From contig OU964934.1 of NCBI GenBank assembly GCA_918807975.1, positions 16,182,001-16,246,000 on the forward strand: a DNA stretch of 64,000 nt, read 5' to 3'. Source of the DNA: Aplidium turbinatum (lineage: Eukaryota; Chordata; Ascidiacea; Aplousobranchia; Polyclinidae). Position numbers and translations under genes: made by a program. Position 1 is the first letter of the stretch. The number at the start of each line of letters is the position of its first letter. Below, in pieces: positions 31,701-44,800 of this stretch. The notes under the pieces were generated by a model that was not told the DNA's origin, ran no database searches, and saw only the letters and a list, made by a program, of their open reading frames with translations.

Positions 31701-33304
31701 TGCCCCGGTAGCTTAGTCGGTTAAGCGCCCGACTTTATGAGCGAAATCGCAAGATCAAGCAGTGCTGGTTCGACTCTCGGGGTGTGCGCTTGAGCAACGC
31801 ATTCCAGGGACTACTCTTTATTCAGTGTCAACTGATGGATGGAATAATTCACAAGCAACATCACTTCAACAACAAGCGGAAATTCACTCTGTCATTCTTG
31901 GTCACCTTTAGCTTCTTCAAGTATATACTACTGACACTGCCAGGTTTTAGCTTGCAAAAAAAGCTTTCTCAGTCCAAGGTTAAAGATTCTCGCAATCAAA
32001 TCATTTTTTTTAAATGTTTTTGACAATGTATTCAAATTGCATCGCTATGCTTTAATGTCTCAGTTTTAAACCTAAGAAACCTACATCGGAATAAAAACTT
32101 TTGTTAACTCGGGAAATAATATATTTTGGCCCTGGCGCATTGTTTTCTTTTAATATTTGTTGTGTATTGTCAAAACGTAATCATACAGCAATAAATTGGT
32201 TATTGTTCGTTTTGTCTGGATGATTGGAAATTAAATACTTTGCAAGCTCGTCGTTTTTACAGATGTATCGACAAAAGTATGCTGAGGCTAAAATGCAGCA
32301 GCATAAAGACGTTTCATCTTCAGAATTGTTATTATTTTTCAGAGTGATATGGGTGAGCCTGTGAAAGATAAAGTGTGTGGACACTCCTTTGAAAAAGACG
32401 CAATAATGGCACATATTCAGCAATGCAAAAAACGTCGTAAACCAGCCAAGTAAGTCTTATCCCCTGCTTGAAATGTAGCATGAATACTTGATATGTTACT
32501 TAGACTGATGAATGAGTGATGATTTATGTTTCGCCAAGCCAGTGAGCCATTTACAGACGATCCTAGTTATTTGCATTGTCAATGTATAATATATATTACA
32601 CATTGACTATGCAGATAACTAAGACCGTAGGCAAGAAATTAAATTGCCTATGTCCATCTCATGACATAGAGTTAGGCAGTTTAATTTTTTGAGCATGCTA
32701 TACTCTGTAGTGAACAATCTGAAAAAGCGACCTTGTCAAAACAACCGCTCTGCGTTTCCAATCATTTTCGAATAAATATTTCATTTTTGCAAAAAAATGA
32801 CTTAGGCAGTTATTTTATTAGGTTGACGATATAGGCTACATGAAACCGAATTGTTCGCTGGAAATTATGTTGCTTTCTAGTAACCACTCAGCACTGAGTG
32901 CACTCAGAAGTAACACCGACAAGCTCGGGTAGTAAATGCGTAGGCTTTCAGTCCTAAAACTTCAATCGCCAATTTAGTTTGCAGAAAACGAACTACTTTG
33001 TAATATCTGAAACGTGATTTTCGACTCTAACAGTTTTAGTGTACTTTCATTGAAATATTGCGATTACGGGTAATTATGAGAAGCAATTCGATTCTCTAAA
33101 CCTTCATTGAACATGTCTGCTTTAATATGTTTTGATACTTTTATTCTTACGACTCTTCATTCCATTTTTTTAATGTTTTCTTTATCATATTCCAGATGTC
33201 CTTATCCTGGGTGCACCAATTCCATCTTGGCCGAAAATCTGGATTCCAACACAGCCATGAAAGCAGCGCTGAAGCGACGAAAAGCAGCTAGTCAAAATAA
33301 CTGA
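28790..33304 (+). CDS. NSMCE2: E3 SUMO-protein ligase NSE2 (MMS21)
   Basis: Six exons, 28790-28922, 30717-30865, 31239-31350, 31444-31550, 32343-32449 and 33196-33304, join in phase to about 238 residues, close to the human protein (247). The N-terminal half is helical, as needed to bind the SMC5 coiled coil. TQTQSSFKCPITQ begins the SP-RING, followed by PVKDKVCGHSFEKDAI and CPYPGCTNS: Cys, Cys-Gly-His and Cys ligands in the Siz/PIAS order. The enzyme sumoylates SMC5/6 partners in DNA repair in the nucleus. Intron 2 appears to begin GCAAGT, a GC-AG intron; the others are GT-AG. Introns carry a TIR element (intron 1) and a tRNA-SINE (intron 4). There is no sign of decay, so this is a working host gene. 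Confidence 0.93.
29007..29799. mobile_element. TIR element in NSMCE2 intron 1
   Basis: GTTAGGTGCCTGC at 29007-29019 is exactly inverted at 29787-29799, and further TTAGGTGC/TTAGGCGC repeats lie just inside both ends. No clean target duplication is visible. No coding content. Confidence 0.55.
31702..32003 (+). repeat. tRNA-derived SINE in NSMCE2 intron 4
   Basis: The head GCCCCGGTAGCTTAGTCGG has a good A box and GGTTCGACTCT is a B box, so it can carry a Pol III promoter. The body (GTGTGCGCTTGAGCAACGCA, GGAATAATTC, GCTTTCTCAGTCCAAGG) recurs at 36201-36500 and, in part, at 47488-47560. Confidence 0.82.
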
Positions 33305-33375
33305 ACTTCTAAACCCCAATCTTTCAGTTTTGTGTGTACAATGTTTCTCACAGCAACGCAGTCTTGCTTTATACT

Positions 33376-33652
33376 GCCGTATTTATTCGAATAGAAGCCG
33401 CCATTACTGTTTTTTTCTTGTTTCGTGCAATCTCTAATCCAAGGCGGCATTTATTCTAAGAAAAAAAATCGAATAGCAGATAATTCATTTTTCGGACGGT
33501 TAGCACTGGTACAATGCTAATTATTTATTCGATGTCTTAGTATTAGATTCTACTCATGAACCCAGCCCGGAGTTATCAAATTAATGAAATACCGTCCAGC
33601 TTGCGTTTTTTCTTTAGTTGTTTACTGCGGCTTCTGATCAGATAAATACGGC
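33376..33652. mobile_element. 277-bp MITE, GCCGTATTTAT ends
   Basis: The left end GCCGTATTTATTCGAATAGA and the reverse complement of the right end share GCCGTATTTAT, then AGAAGCCGC a few bases in. No coding content and no clear target duplication. Confidence 0.6.
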
Positions 33653-33865
33653 AAATGCTCGTGTTTGTGAGAACAGCTATCATTTGTATGCTTGTACCAC
33701 GCGTATGCCGTAGCAGCCAGTATGCGATTCCAACGTAATAATAATGCTTGTTTTTATAGAACGCTGTATCAATCGCAGAATGCGTTGTTTCCCCGCCCTT
33801 TACAAATCAGATAGTGTTAACTGACATTCATAACTGGGAGGAAGCAAAACATAGACATTAGGCAG

Positions 33866-34080
33866 CAGTGGCCGAGTGGTTAGCGCGTTGCTAGCGCGTT
33901 AGCGCGAGTGGTTAGCGCTTTAAGTCACTTGCTGTTGTTTCTCTGGGCAAGAAACTTCACGATAATTGCCTCTACCCAGTGATCGATCTCGAGTAGTGGG
34001 TAGTACCAAATTTAAGTCATAAGTAGCGTACACAATCAGAAACAGACATTGCCGTCGGCTGCAGCGTGGGTCAGGTGTAC
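33866..34080 (+). repeat. tRNA-derived SINE, GGCCGAGTGG type
   Basis: CAGTGGCCGAGTGGTTAGCG is a tRNA A-box region; GAGTGGTTAGCGC recurs about 30 bases later, an internal duplication. The body has CTGGGCAAGAAACTTCAC and a CTCTACCCAGTGATCGA-like segment, typical of animal SINEs of this kind. It ends at the target duplication of the next MITE. Confidence 0.6.
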
Positions 34081-34088
34081 GTCGGAAG

Positions 34089-34352
34089 CAGGGCCTGATT
34101 AACCATGAGGCACAGGCCCCTGGTTTTGGGGGCCCCCAATTTTTTTTACATTAGTAGCCTACCGTAGGCGTAGGTAGTGAAAATTGTTGTGCCACTGTGT
34201 GCACAGTTGCTATTTTGGAGTAACGATTTCAAATTGTGTAACGATTTTGCAGTAACCGTTGAGCACTTCTGCTTTGCATCGAAAGCGATTGCCAATAGGG
34301 ACCCCTAAACTTAGCTGTGCCTCGGGCCCCCGTGAGCCTTAATCGGGCCCTG
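34089..34352. mobile_element. hAT-type MITE, CAGGGCCTGATTAA ends
   Basis: Ends CAGGGCCTGATTAA and TTAATCGGGCCCTG. They are flanked by GTCGGAAG (34081-34088) and GTCGCAAG (34353-34360), an 8-bp duplication with one mismatch. 264 bp, no coding content. Confidence 0.85.
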
Positions 34353-34360
34353 GTCGCAAG

Positions 34361-35230
34361 GCGTACACCGATGCATAGCACTCAAGTCCGCTTTCCCGCA
34401 ATCCAGGATAAAGATATGAAAAAACAAAACAATATCACCGGAAAAGTTATGTATAAAACTGCCCTCCTGTGTATATTTTGCATGAGAAAATCCAACAAGG
34501 ATCTTTTTAACCTCGCTTGCTCCCCTCTGCTTAAACTTCATTGAGGCACTGATTCTTATGTAGAGTTTCCTGCTAAAAAAAAATGAATCAGGGCAAGTGA
34601 ATTTTATAAAATTTCTTCTATATAGCCTGCACTAAATTAAACACAAATCCACTTAATTGCGTTCATGGACAAGTTTGCTTTTGACCGCTTGACACTTGGG
34701 ATTATTCTGTCATAAGTGTTACTGCAGTAAAACCTCAGAAACTTTTTGCTTTGTTTAATTCCTTTGACGATGTTCACTTTTGTTGTACATGTACACCACC
34801 ATCATGTTGTGGTTGTCTAGTATCTGTGCTCACATGTTCATTGTATTGTTCACTTGGTGTCTTCAGTTTTTTTATTGAGAAAAGCAAAATTTTGTCAAAC
34901 GTTAAATACATTTCAATACGTACCAATTGAGTGTTGTTTTATTCTAGGCTAGAATTTCTCAGCAAAGGTTAATATTTTCCCAAGCACTGACATTTTGAAA
35001 TCACCACACAAGCCTCATGAATAAAAGAACGTTTTACTTTAGTACATTATTGCGAACCTTTTATTTGCTGCATACAGTAGATCCCGTTGAAGAAACCACC
35101 GTCAACGAACAATTTAGTTTCTAATTTGAAGTTAAACGTTGAAAACAAGGGCCAATGTGACAACTTGATTATATAGCCCAAACAATAAATACTGTATTAC
35201 AAAAAGTGCTCAAAGCCAAGCAGAGCGACT
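34361..35230. other. Intergenic, nothing recognised
   Basis: AT-rich sequence downstream of NSMCE2. No gene, repeat boundary or RNA motif that I can support. Confidence 0.5.
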
Positions 35231-35417
35231 CACATCAAATATAGTTATTACTCTTTAAAACCTCTACACAGCCTGTTTCACCCTAAAAGGGGCATCATCA
35301 ACAGGTCCTCATTCAAATAGAATTTCATTTGAATGAGGACCTTTTGATAATGCCCCCTTTAGGACGAAATGGGCTGTAGTGTAGAGGTTTTAGAGAGTAA
35401 TAACTATATTTGATGTG
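35231..35417. repeat. Foldback (hairpin) element
   Basis: CACATCAAATATAGTTATTA at the left is inverted at the right end. The arms are about 90 bp with scattered mismatches and a loop of about 8 bases near 35325. It could be a foldback MITE, or the residue of a head-to-head duplication. Confidence 0.85.
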
Positions 35418-36200
35418 ATTATAGCCTTTTCATTTCAAACAGTCCCACAAAAGTACGAACACGATTTTTAATGCGATCGATCAGCACCACAATTGAACAG
35501 GAAAAGAACCTTACGAATAAGTGAATTAAAAAACCTAATCTTCGACCAAAGCAGTGTATTGGTTCCTTTTAATAGCATAGGTAAGTGTTAATATACAAAT
35601 GTGACCATAACGAGCAAAGGACAGTATGCACCATACATTATAAATTGATAAAAAGAATATACAAATATAAACCATTATAAAAATTTTAGGTATGAAGAAA
35701 ATACTCTGGAAAAGCTTGCACTCTAAAAAAATTACGCTGAACAAACGATTTGTTGCATGCGCATAAACATTTTAAGGAAAAGTTGACAATGAAATAGTGT
35801 ACAAAGTTAGTAAATTATTAAATATTATTACATCATCTATGCTGAGGACTGAGGTGACACATGACCTTTGAACCGTGTCCAAAGGCAATGGTTTTGGTAA
35901 AGTCCTTGAACCGCCGAGTTACTGCAATTCAACGTTGCACCTGTTTTGAGACACGTTAAAGGTTTTGCATCTATTCTACATGTATAATAGTGGTACATCG
36001 AATATTGTCCAGACTAGCCTGATGGTAAAGTTGAGGTGTAAGCAGACATTAACATAAAACAGTGGTTGGCTAAATATATACATGGCACTCCGTGAAAAAG
36101 CACGATTGCAATGGAATAAAAATGCTTTTAACAACCAAGGAATGCAGCAAGAAAGGTTGCCACAGTAATAAAAAAACAACATTATTTTAAGGGCAAGTTC
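35418..36200. other. Intergenic, nothing recognised
   Basis: AT-rich with no supported gene. The short open frames on both strands carry no motif. Confidence 0.5.
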
Positions 36201-36500
36201 GCCTTCATAGCTCAGTTGGTTATGACGTGACTTCGTCAACGAAGGAGGTTCAAGATCACGTTCGACTCTTGGTGTGTGCGCTTGAGCAACGCATTTCAGA
36301 ACTGCCGTCCATTCAGCGGCATCTGATGCAAGGAATAATTCCCCGGAAACAACACTTTAACAATCGAAAACTTCATTTTGACAATCTTGGTGACCGGGAT
36401 TGCGTCAGTGGTTCAATACAAGTATGCGAAACTGCCAGGATTAAGCTCTCAAAAAACTTTCCCAGTTCGAGGATAAAAACTCAATCAATCACTAGACGAC
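36201..36500 (+). repeat. tRNA-derived SINE, second copy of the 31702 family
   Basis: The head GCCTTCATAGCTCAGTTGG carries an A box and ACGTTCGACTCT a B box. The body GTGTGCGCTTGAGCAACGCA and the tail GCCAGGATTAAGCTCTC match the SINE in NSMCE2 intron 4, with substantial divergence. Confidence 0.8.
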
Positions 36501-36577
36501 TAGTAGATAGACGGAAACATACTGGTAGCAGCGTTGTTGGATAAATTTGCAAGTTCAATCCATTTGTACACAAATGC

Positions 36578-37064
36578 ATGATAGCTAAGTCAACAATAGG
36601 AGACATAATAAAAAAAAACAATTGCAAGCGTCATTTAAAAAACCAAACAAATCTTATTCGAACAGTCAGGCCTGGAAAAAATAGGGAATGCGGGAATGAC
36701 ATTCCTGGGAAATTTGTAGGTTTGCGGGAAATTTTTACTGTAAGAATCACGATACTAACGTCTTTCACTCACCGTCAACGTAATTTGCTTAACATTGCAG
36801 TTCTGACACTGATTCGCATCACTGCGGATTTACGACCTCCAATTTGTACCTCAAAGCTGAACAATGTGAACATGTTCTTAGCAAAATTGCACAAATATAT
36901 TGCAGTTAGTCCGCCCGAAAGCGTCGTAAAAAGCATGGGAAGTATCATTGAAAAAATTCGAAATGTTTGCGGAGGTACAAAAACATCCACGAATAAAAAA
37001 ATAAATGAAGACATTAGCGACAAGCTGCTCATTCACTGGAATGGGCGACGTATTGGTGAACTGA
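36578..37064 (+). pseudogene. Possible DNA-transposon transposase end
   Basis: A 177-codon frame whose last third, with TSKLNNVNMFLAKLHKYI and ISDKLLIHWNGRRIG, looks like the end of a hAT-like transposase. CAGGCCTGGAAAA at 36668, read through by the same frame, resembles a hAT end. The frame runs on into the element at 37074, so its last residues are not its own. Family uncertain. Confidence 0.35.
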
Positions 37065-37073
37065 GCAGTCCGG

Positions 37074-38735
37074 CATACGCGCCGACTCCCGGGGGGCGGC
37101 GCCCCCCGTAAATTTATGGTTGAGGGGCAACAAAAATCTTTTACAAGTGGTGTTTCAAAGATAAAATACTTCGCGAGAGATTTAGATCATTTAAACGGAC
37201 TTAGAGAATGCCGAAAGCGAAAAACAGCCTGCGTTGCTCTTGCCCGCAAAACAGCAACTGATCACATGGCTTTCTCTGGAACGTGAATTACAACTGAGAT
37301 GCGCACCGCACGCACGCTCACAGTCACACACTGCTTATCTTCCCGCGCGTGAGGAGCAACTTCAAAGTCAAAACGCGTGGTAGCGAAAAAGCGAATGCGA
37401 GGTTAAATGTTTATTCTCATTTCACGAGTTATCCAAACGTCCGTTAGATTTTTTGTGACTTCAAACATGAAATCGATTTTAGCAAACTTTATCGAGTTGA
37501 AACTACGACATACCGAACAATTACATGAATACGGCTTGGAAATCATACCGTATGGAAATTTCAAAGTAGAGTGTAGAGTAACTTACGCTGCTAGAATAGT
37601 CACGTAACTATTCACTGCAGTATTACGTAAACCAGCTAAATTAGACGCGCTATTTTCAACGAGGTCGCTCCGCTGTGAGATCAATTATGATTCAACAGAA
37701 CGCATTGTTTTGTTCGCAATGTGTGAGAATTAAATTGAAAACCGATAAAACAAAAGGTGTTTAATGGTCTTGGTCGCAGATATTGCCTGCATTCACGTCT
37801 CTTACCTCTATTATCACCTAGCCAACCTGACATCATTGTTTTATGCGGCCGCTAAGGTTTGACATCGACTTTAATGATCATGGAATGTTACGTAATAAGA
37901 ACGATTATATAGTACACGCAAAAATAAAAAAATTGATCTCTTAAAACAGCTCTTTTTGCTGTTTTGTCTAGTGAGCTTTGCATATTGCTCAACAAGTGCA
38001 TAAAGTTTAGAATTGACAAGAAATCATTAAATTTGAAAGTTAAGTTTGAATCTTTGCAAATAAATGTATTCAAAACTTTTACTTCGGCCGACGCCATTTC
38101 ACCTTCCGTAATCTACGTCGGCAATGATTTTGCCGCAGCAAAAATGCGTTAATTTTGAAAACTGCCGAGCTGGGGCAACAGCTTGTCCCGTGTATAAGTT
38201 GAATCTGTCTTTTTGAGGTGAAAACCACTTGTGAAAATCTCGATCCATATTCGAGTATATACGGTATTCGATAAAAGACTATAAAGACTTTGGATAAAAA
38301 ACAGAAAAGAAAACACTTCGCCGTTGTTAACGCTTTGAAGGAAAGTAATTAGCAAAACGTGCGATACGAGGTTAATAAAACTGATAGCGGGTTTCCACTC
38401 TGCTTGAAATCATGATTTTTTGCGTTTTATTTCGATAACTTCACTGTCTTGATCGTTGTTATTCACTCGCACGAAAAGGAAATGAATCGGCTTGTTTTCC
38501 AACTGTTCCAATTATGAGCTAATAATATCAAAATTATTACGACTAGGCGTACTGTATGCGTAAAACTAATCGTTTCAAGCAGCGGTTGTAATAAATTCGG
38601 TATGCGACCTAGGTGTCAATATAAACAAGACGGTAAGCTTAATCAAAGACTATATTGATTGAATAAAGTAACGTTATGGTTATGACGTCATCACCTTTCT
38701 CGCCCCCCAAGGTTTTTTGAAAAGTCGGCGCCTAT
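37074..38735. mobile_element. 1.66-kb DNA transposon, short TIR
   Basis: The ends ATACGCGCCGACT (left) and AGTCGGCGCCTAT (right) are inverted with one mismatch. GCAGTCCGG flanks both sides (37065-37073 and 38736-38744), an 8-9 bp target duplication. A GC-rich hairpin (GGGGGGCGGCGCCCCCC) sits just inside the left end. No transposase is recognisable. Confidence 0.72.
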
Positions 38736-38899
38736 GCAGTCCGGTATAGATTTACGGCGATTTCGTGCATATTCGTTATGAGGCATGCCGAAAGGTGGAC
38801 AAGAAGACTAACTTCCGAGTCTTCCACTGCATTAAAAGCTTCAACCGGGCGTAAGTCTAGTCACGAGAAAAATTCCAACAAGTTCACATCATAAGGAAA

Positions 38900-41800
38900 C
38901 TACTCGAACTTTTGGGACCATGTCTCGATTTGCTTTCGCCATTTATCGCTGGTGGTGGGTTCGGTCAAAACCATTTCACAATACTCAAGAGCTTCCTTTT
39001 TACAATTCAGAGAAAGTTGGCTAGGTTGTTCATGTTTCATATATGCATCTAATGCCATGCAAAAGTTATGTACCGCCCAGGCGAAGGAATTTGGCGCCAA
39101 ATCTTTTGTGTGACGCATTCCAGCATAATGGCCGCTTTTGGAATGCTTCACTTGAAATGCATTGCGAAAAGCACTGAACGCTTCTTCATAGCGTTGTGTT
39201 GCAGCCAGGAAACGCGCACCGTACAAGGTGCAATATGGTGCTATTCCAATCGAGGAATTATCTTTCGCGATTGCAAGCAGTTGTATGCAATCCTCATATG
39301 CATCCTCTGGCGGCGAAGCACCTTCATCTTTCAACATTTTAGTACTTGCCTTTACAATGTATCTCAAAGCATTGAGTTTTGTGTAGGCAGTGTCCTTAAC
39401 CAACCTGAAGCATGCATTTTCATAATACTGGAACCCAGCAACCAAAAGTTCTTTGCTCCTTTCATGTGCATCAGATAATCGTGTTAATCTCTCCTCGTAC
39501 GTTTCGTTTAGTCTGGTCTGCAGCATTCTAGGAACAATTGCATTTGCCATTGATATGTATTCATTGAGTAAAGCAACTCCAGTGTTAAGGCGAAGTGCTT
39601 TGGCAATATGATGAGCTAAAAGAGAATAATATTCACATCTTTTTTGGTCCTCAACAGGCATTACGTCTTTAAGATAACGCACTTGTCTTCCATAGGTATG
39701 AAAAATACTCGACAGTCTTTCAGCAAAAAATGAATCTTGCAACTTTTCAATTGTTAATAGATTTCCCGTTTCTCTGAGAAGCGCGATGTGAGATGTTTGA
39801 CATGGAAGCTGCTGCTCAACCAAAACCTCGATACTTTTCAGCTTGTTTTCAGCTGCCTTCTTGGATATTCCACAAGCTTTCATGGCGTTTTGAACAAAAT
39901 CGGCAAGGTTTTTTTTATTAAAAGAGATAAATGATTGCCAGTATTCCATCATAGCTTCTGGGTCAACTTTTCGACCACTTTTGATGCACTTCTCAGCAAT
40001 GTTGCGACCCCACTTCTCAGGATCTTTATCTTTGGCATACTCCAGGGCATCTATTTGAGGTCTGGAAGTCAAACCACAAGATAAAAAGAAAAACTTTGAA
40101 CTTCTATAAGCAATTAGCACTTCCCATACAAGACAAGCGGCCTGCATTAACTTTTCCAAGACATGTTGCCACGTCTTCTCTATTTCATCTCGACTGGTAG
40201 CATGACCAAGCAGCTCATATAACCGACACACAAGCATGGCTATGATGAAACTTTCCTTTCTCTTATCTGTAGCATCAAAATTGCTTACCAAATACCTCTG
40301 GACGTGTCCAGTCAACGTATTAATATGTGTTAGAAGAAGAACAAGCCGCATATTTGAAGTTGTTTCAGTGTTATCTTTACTTGTCACTCTTGTCATCACT
40401 GTCAACGCTGTTATTAAATCATGGCCAGAATCACGTCGATTATTATTATCAAACAAATAACCGGGAAATGAAATAACCCCATTAGGGTAGTTAATACCCG
40501 ATGGATCCTCAATACGATTTTCAACTTCCATGCGATATATAAAATCACAGGCTTCGTTTAGATTCATTTGAAAACTTTCTGAAGTTGACAGTTTCTTGCT
40601 GTTTGGTCGAAGATATTGGCAAATTTCTCCAATAAGATGAACAGGAATATCTTCATGCTTCACGTATAAAAGAACTTTCATGACGGCCTTGCTTCTTTGT
40701 TCATTTGCTTCCAGAAATGCAGTACATGAAGATAACTCGAACGTAGTTGCAAGATCATGCAAATCCATAAATGCTTTCGCAGCTTCAAGATCTTCCTTCA
40801 TTAAACTCGCTATTTCTTGCTTCATGATGAAATTCCAACTAGGTGACTCTTTAACTGAAAGTAGATATTGCTTGTAGCCAACATGTCGTTCAAAACAATA
40901 TCTTTTTGCAACTTTTAAAGAACCTGGGTTGTATTGGAGGTGCCTTGCTAATTCATCAGCTGACAGTTTTGTATACAATGGTTCCAGTTTCTGATCAATT
41001 GCTTTGTAGCCAAGGGGAACAAAATCAGGCCTGCATACTTGCAAATAGTTTACAGCTTCATCAATAGAAAATAATTTAACCTTCCATTGACAAAACTCTT
41101 CCATATCTGCAACAACACTGTGATCAAATATGTCATCCCTACTGAAACTTGTAACAATAAGCTTTATTAAGGAAGAACCTGGAGCCCTGTTAATTTTCAA
41201 AGTTTCTGTTATAATCTCTTGAACCAAAGAACAGTGAGTGAAGTTCACATTTTCAAATACAAAGGCAGCGTTAATTTCCAAAGTCTTGATCAAGTTTAAG
41301 AGCTTGACAGGCAAAGAGTTTGTATTATCAACCAATTTCTCAGCATCTTGATCAGCAATTATTTTCTTTTCTTTCATTTGATTCACTAGCTCTTTTATTT
41401 CACTTTGGATGTTAAATCCATTTTGTTTGCAATCAAACAGCCAAACAACAGCAGGAGGGGTGAGCTTATGTCGTGCATGTTGAAGCAGACCAATTGCAGA
41501 ATGTGTTTTACCACATAGCCTTTCCCCATACAGGTGCAGCACTTGGTACTTATCAAAAATATCTTGCAAACTCACGAACCCATTCGTTTTCTATAAAAAA
41601 AAAAGACAACAAAGCATCAACAAAATAAAATCTAGGTTAAAATATTACTTGAACGCTATATTGATTTTTTTTTAAACTAGAAATACTAACTTATTGCACA
41701 AGTTTGACTATTTGCAATTTTGGCCATACAAATAAGCTGTTTAGTGTTTAATTGAAAATTTTTATTTTCTTAAGAAATATTTGCACTGCAGTAGATTATG

Positions 41801-44800
41801 GCATAGGTTTAAATATTTAAACCAGCTAAGCAAACCTCAAGCCAACTACAAACACTTGCTAAATTCACAACGACATATAAAGATTTACCCATATAAAATT
41901 ATACATCAATGCATTAGTTATAGGTCAAAATGACATATATGGACCTGCATAAACAATTGTGGATGCTGGTTTAGGATCGGCCGCCTTGGTTAGTGACGTC
42001 ACGAAAATCTGTGACGTCATGCAAAAAAACGCAACTACTTTTAGGAAGGGTGCAAAAACGCGGAATAGAAGTAAAAGCGGAATGCCTATTGATTTTTAAA
42101 TATTTGTAGGCATTATTATTGATCTAGCGCTAACTTAAACTGTTACTATTTTGTACCAATTCTCAGCAATTCATTTTTACAATAAAAATACTTGCTTTAT
42201 TAACGTAACAACTTTCACGTTTATATGTTACCTACAAAACGAGCAATCGTGGTTCAGTATAAGCCGCCCACAGTTTGCTGTGATCGATGAATACTGCCTC
42301 CACCAAATATGCTGTAGCTTTCTCATTTCTGCTCGGATTCTAACAATTTTACTATCGTTGGATGGCATTATGCTTCATCTACTCGAATGGATTAATTGCC
42401 AATCTAAAGTATGCATTACATTTATGTAGCGCTAACTTAAACTTTACTATTTTGTACCAATTCTCAGCAATTCATTTTTTACAATAAAAATACCAAACCA
42501 ACACAAATTAAAAGAGTATGTCTTGCTTTATTCAAATGTTAACTTTCACATTTATATCTAATCCACAAAACGAGCAATCGTTGTTCAAACGTAACCGCTC
42601 GACGAAGCTTTTTACCAAAACAATGCAAACACAAAGCGATCAGTTTCGAGTGTTCATTACAAGCCGCCCACAGTTTGATGCGATCGGTGAATAGTGCCTC
42701 CACCAAATATGCTGTAGCTTTCTCATTTCTGCTCGGATTTTAACAATTTTCCTATCGTTGGATGGCATTATGCTTCATCAACCCGAATGGATTAATTGTC
42801 AATCTAAAGTAGGCACTATATTTATGTAGCGCTAACTTAAACTTTATATACTATGTTGTACCAATTCTCAGCAATTCAATTTTTACAATAAAAATACCAA
42901 ACCAACACAAATTAAAAGAGTATGTCTTGCTTTATTAACCTAACAACTTTCACGTTTATATGTTATCTACAAAACGAGAAATCGTTGTTCAAACGTAACC
43001 GCTCGACGAAGCTTTTTTCCAATGCATTTTTCAAGGCGATTCGATCGTGGTTCAGCATAAGCCGCCCACAGTTTGCTGTGATCGATGAATACTGCCTCCA
43101 CCAAATATGCTGTAGCTTTCTCATTTCTGCTCGGATTCTAACAGCTTTACTATCGTTGGATGGCATTATGCTTCATCTACCCGAATGGATTAATTGCCAA
43201 TCTAAAGTATGCATTATATTTATGAAACGCTAACTTAAACTTTACTATTTTGTACCAATTCTCAGCAATTCATTTTTTACAATAAAAATACCAAACCAAC
43301 ACAAATTAAAAGAATATGTCTTGCTTTATTCATCTGTTAACTTTCACATTTATATCTAATCCACAAAACGAGCAATCGTTGTTCAAACGTAACCGCTCGA
43401 CAAAGCTTTTTACCAAAACAATGCAACACAAAGCGATCAATTTCGAGTGTTCATTATAAGCCGCCCACAGTTTGATGTGATCGGTGAATAGTGCCTCCAC
43501 CAAATATGCTGTAGCTTTCTCATTTCTGGTCGGATTTTAACAATTCGACTATGGTTGGAAAGCACGATGTTTCATCTACCCGAATGGATTAATTGCCAGT
43601 CTAAAGTAGGCATTATATTTATGTAGCGCTAACTTAAACTTTACTATTTTGTACCAATTCTTAGCAATTCAATTTTTGAAATAAAAATACCAAACCAACA
43701 CAAATTAAAAGAGTATGTCTTGGTTTATTTATATCTTAACTTTCACATTTATATCTAATCCACAAAACGAGCAATCGTTGTTCAAACGTAACCGCTCGAC
43801 GAAGCTTTTTACCAAAACAATGCAACACAAAGCGATCAATTTCGAGTGTTCATTATAAGCCGCCCACAGTTTGATGTGATCGGTGAATAGTGCCTCCACC
43901 AAATATGCTGTAGCTTTCTCATTTCTGCTCGGATTTTCACAATTCGACTATGGTTGGAAAGCACGATGTTTCATCTACCCGAATGGATTAATTGCCAGTC
44001 TAAAATAGGCATTATATTTATGTAGCGCTAACTTAAACTTTACTATTTTGTACCAATTCTTAGCAATTCAATTTTTACAATAAAAATACCAAACCAACAC
44101 AAATTAAAAGAATATGTCTTGCTTTATTCATCTGTTAACTTTCACGTTTATATGTTATCTATAAAACGAGCAATCGTTGTTCAAACGTAACCGCTCGACG
44201 AAACTTTTTTCCAAAACAATGCAATCACAAAGCGATCAATTTCGAGTGTTCATTATAAGCGCCTACAGTTTGATGTGATCGGTGAATACTGCCTCCACCA
44301 AATGTGCTGTAGCTTTCTCATTTCTGCTCGGATTTGAGAAATTTTACCATTGTTGGAAAGCACGATACTGCATCTATCCGAATTAATTGGTTGCAAGTTT
44401 AAAGTATGCATTATATTTATGTAGCATATAGTATAGTTAAAGTATACAATATGGTACAATATAGTATAGTTAAAGTTAGTGCTACATAAATGCAATGCAT
44501 ATGTTGGACTGTGAATTAATTCATTCGGGTAGATGAGGCATCCTGCTTTCCAACCATAGTAGAATTGTTAAAATCTGAGCAGAAATGAGAAAGCTACAGC
44601 ACATTTGGCGGAGGCACTATTCACCGATCACAGCAAACTGTGGGCGGCTTATACTGAACAATGATCGAATCACCTACTGTAGGCTATTTGGAAAAAAGCT
44701 TCGTCGAGCGGTTACGTTTGAGCAACGATTGCTCGTCTTGTAGATAACATATAAACGTGAAAGTTTTTAGATGAATAAAGAAAGCTATACTCTTTTAATT

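Noticed and set aside
39068-39478. 136-codon plus-strand frame
   Set aside because: Antisense shadow of the NTPase exon.
38900-41575. NTPase as a single-exon gene starting at 41575
   Set aside because: The codon there is GTG, and the frame continues upstream to a TATAG acceptor that joins in phase to an ATG-bearing exon at 46671-46537.
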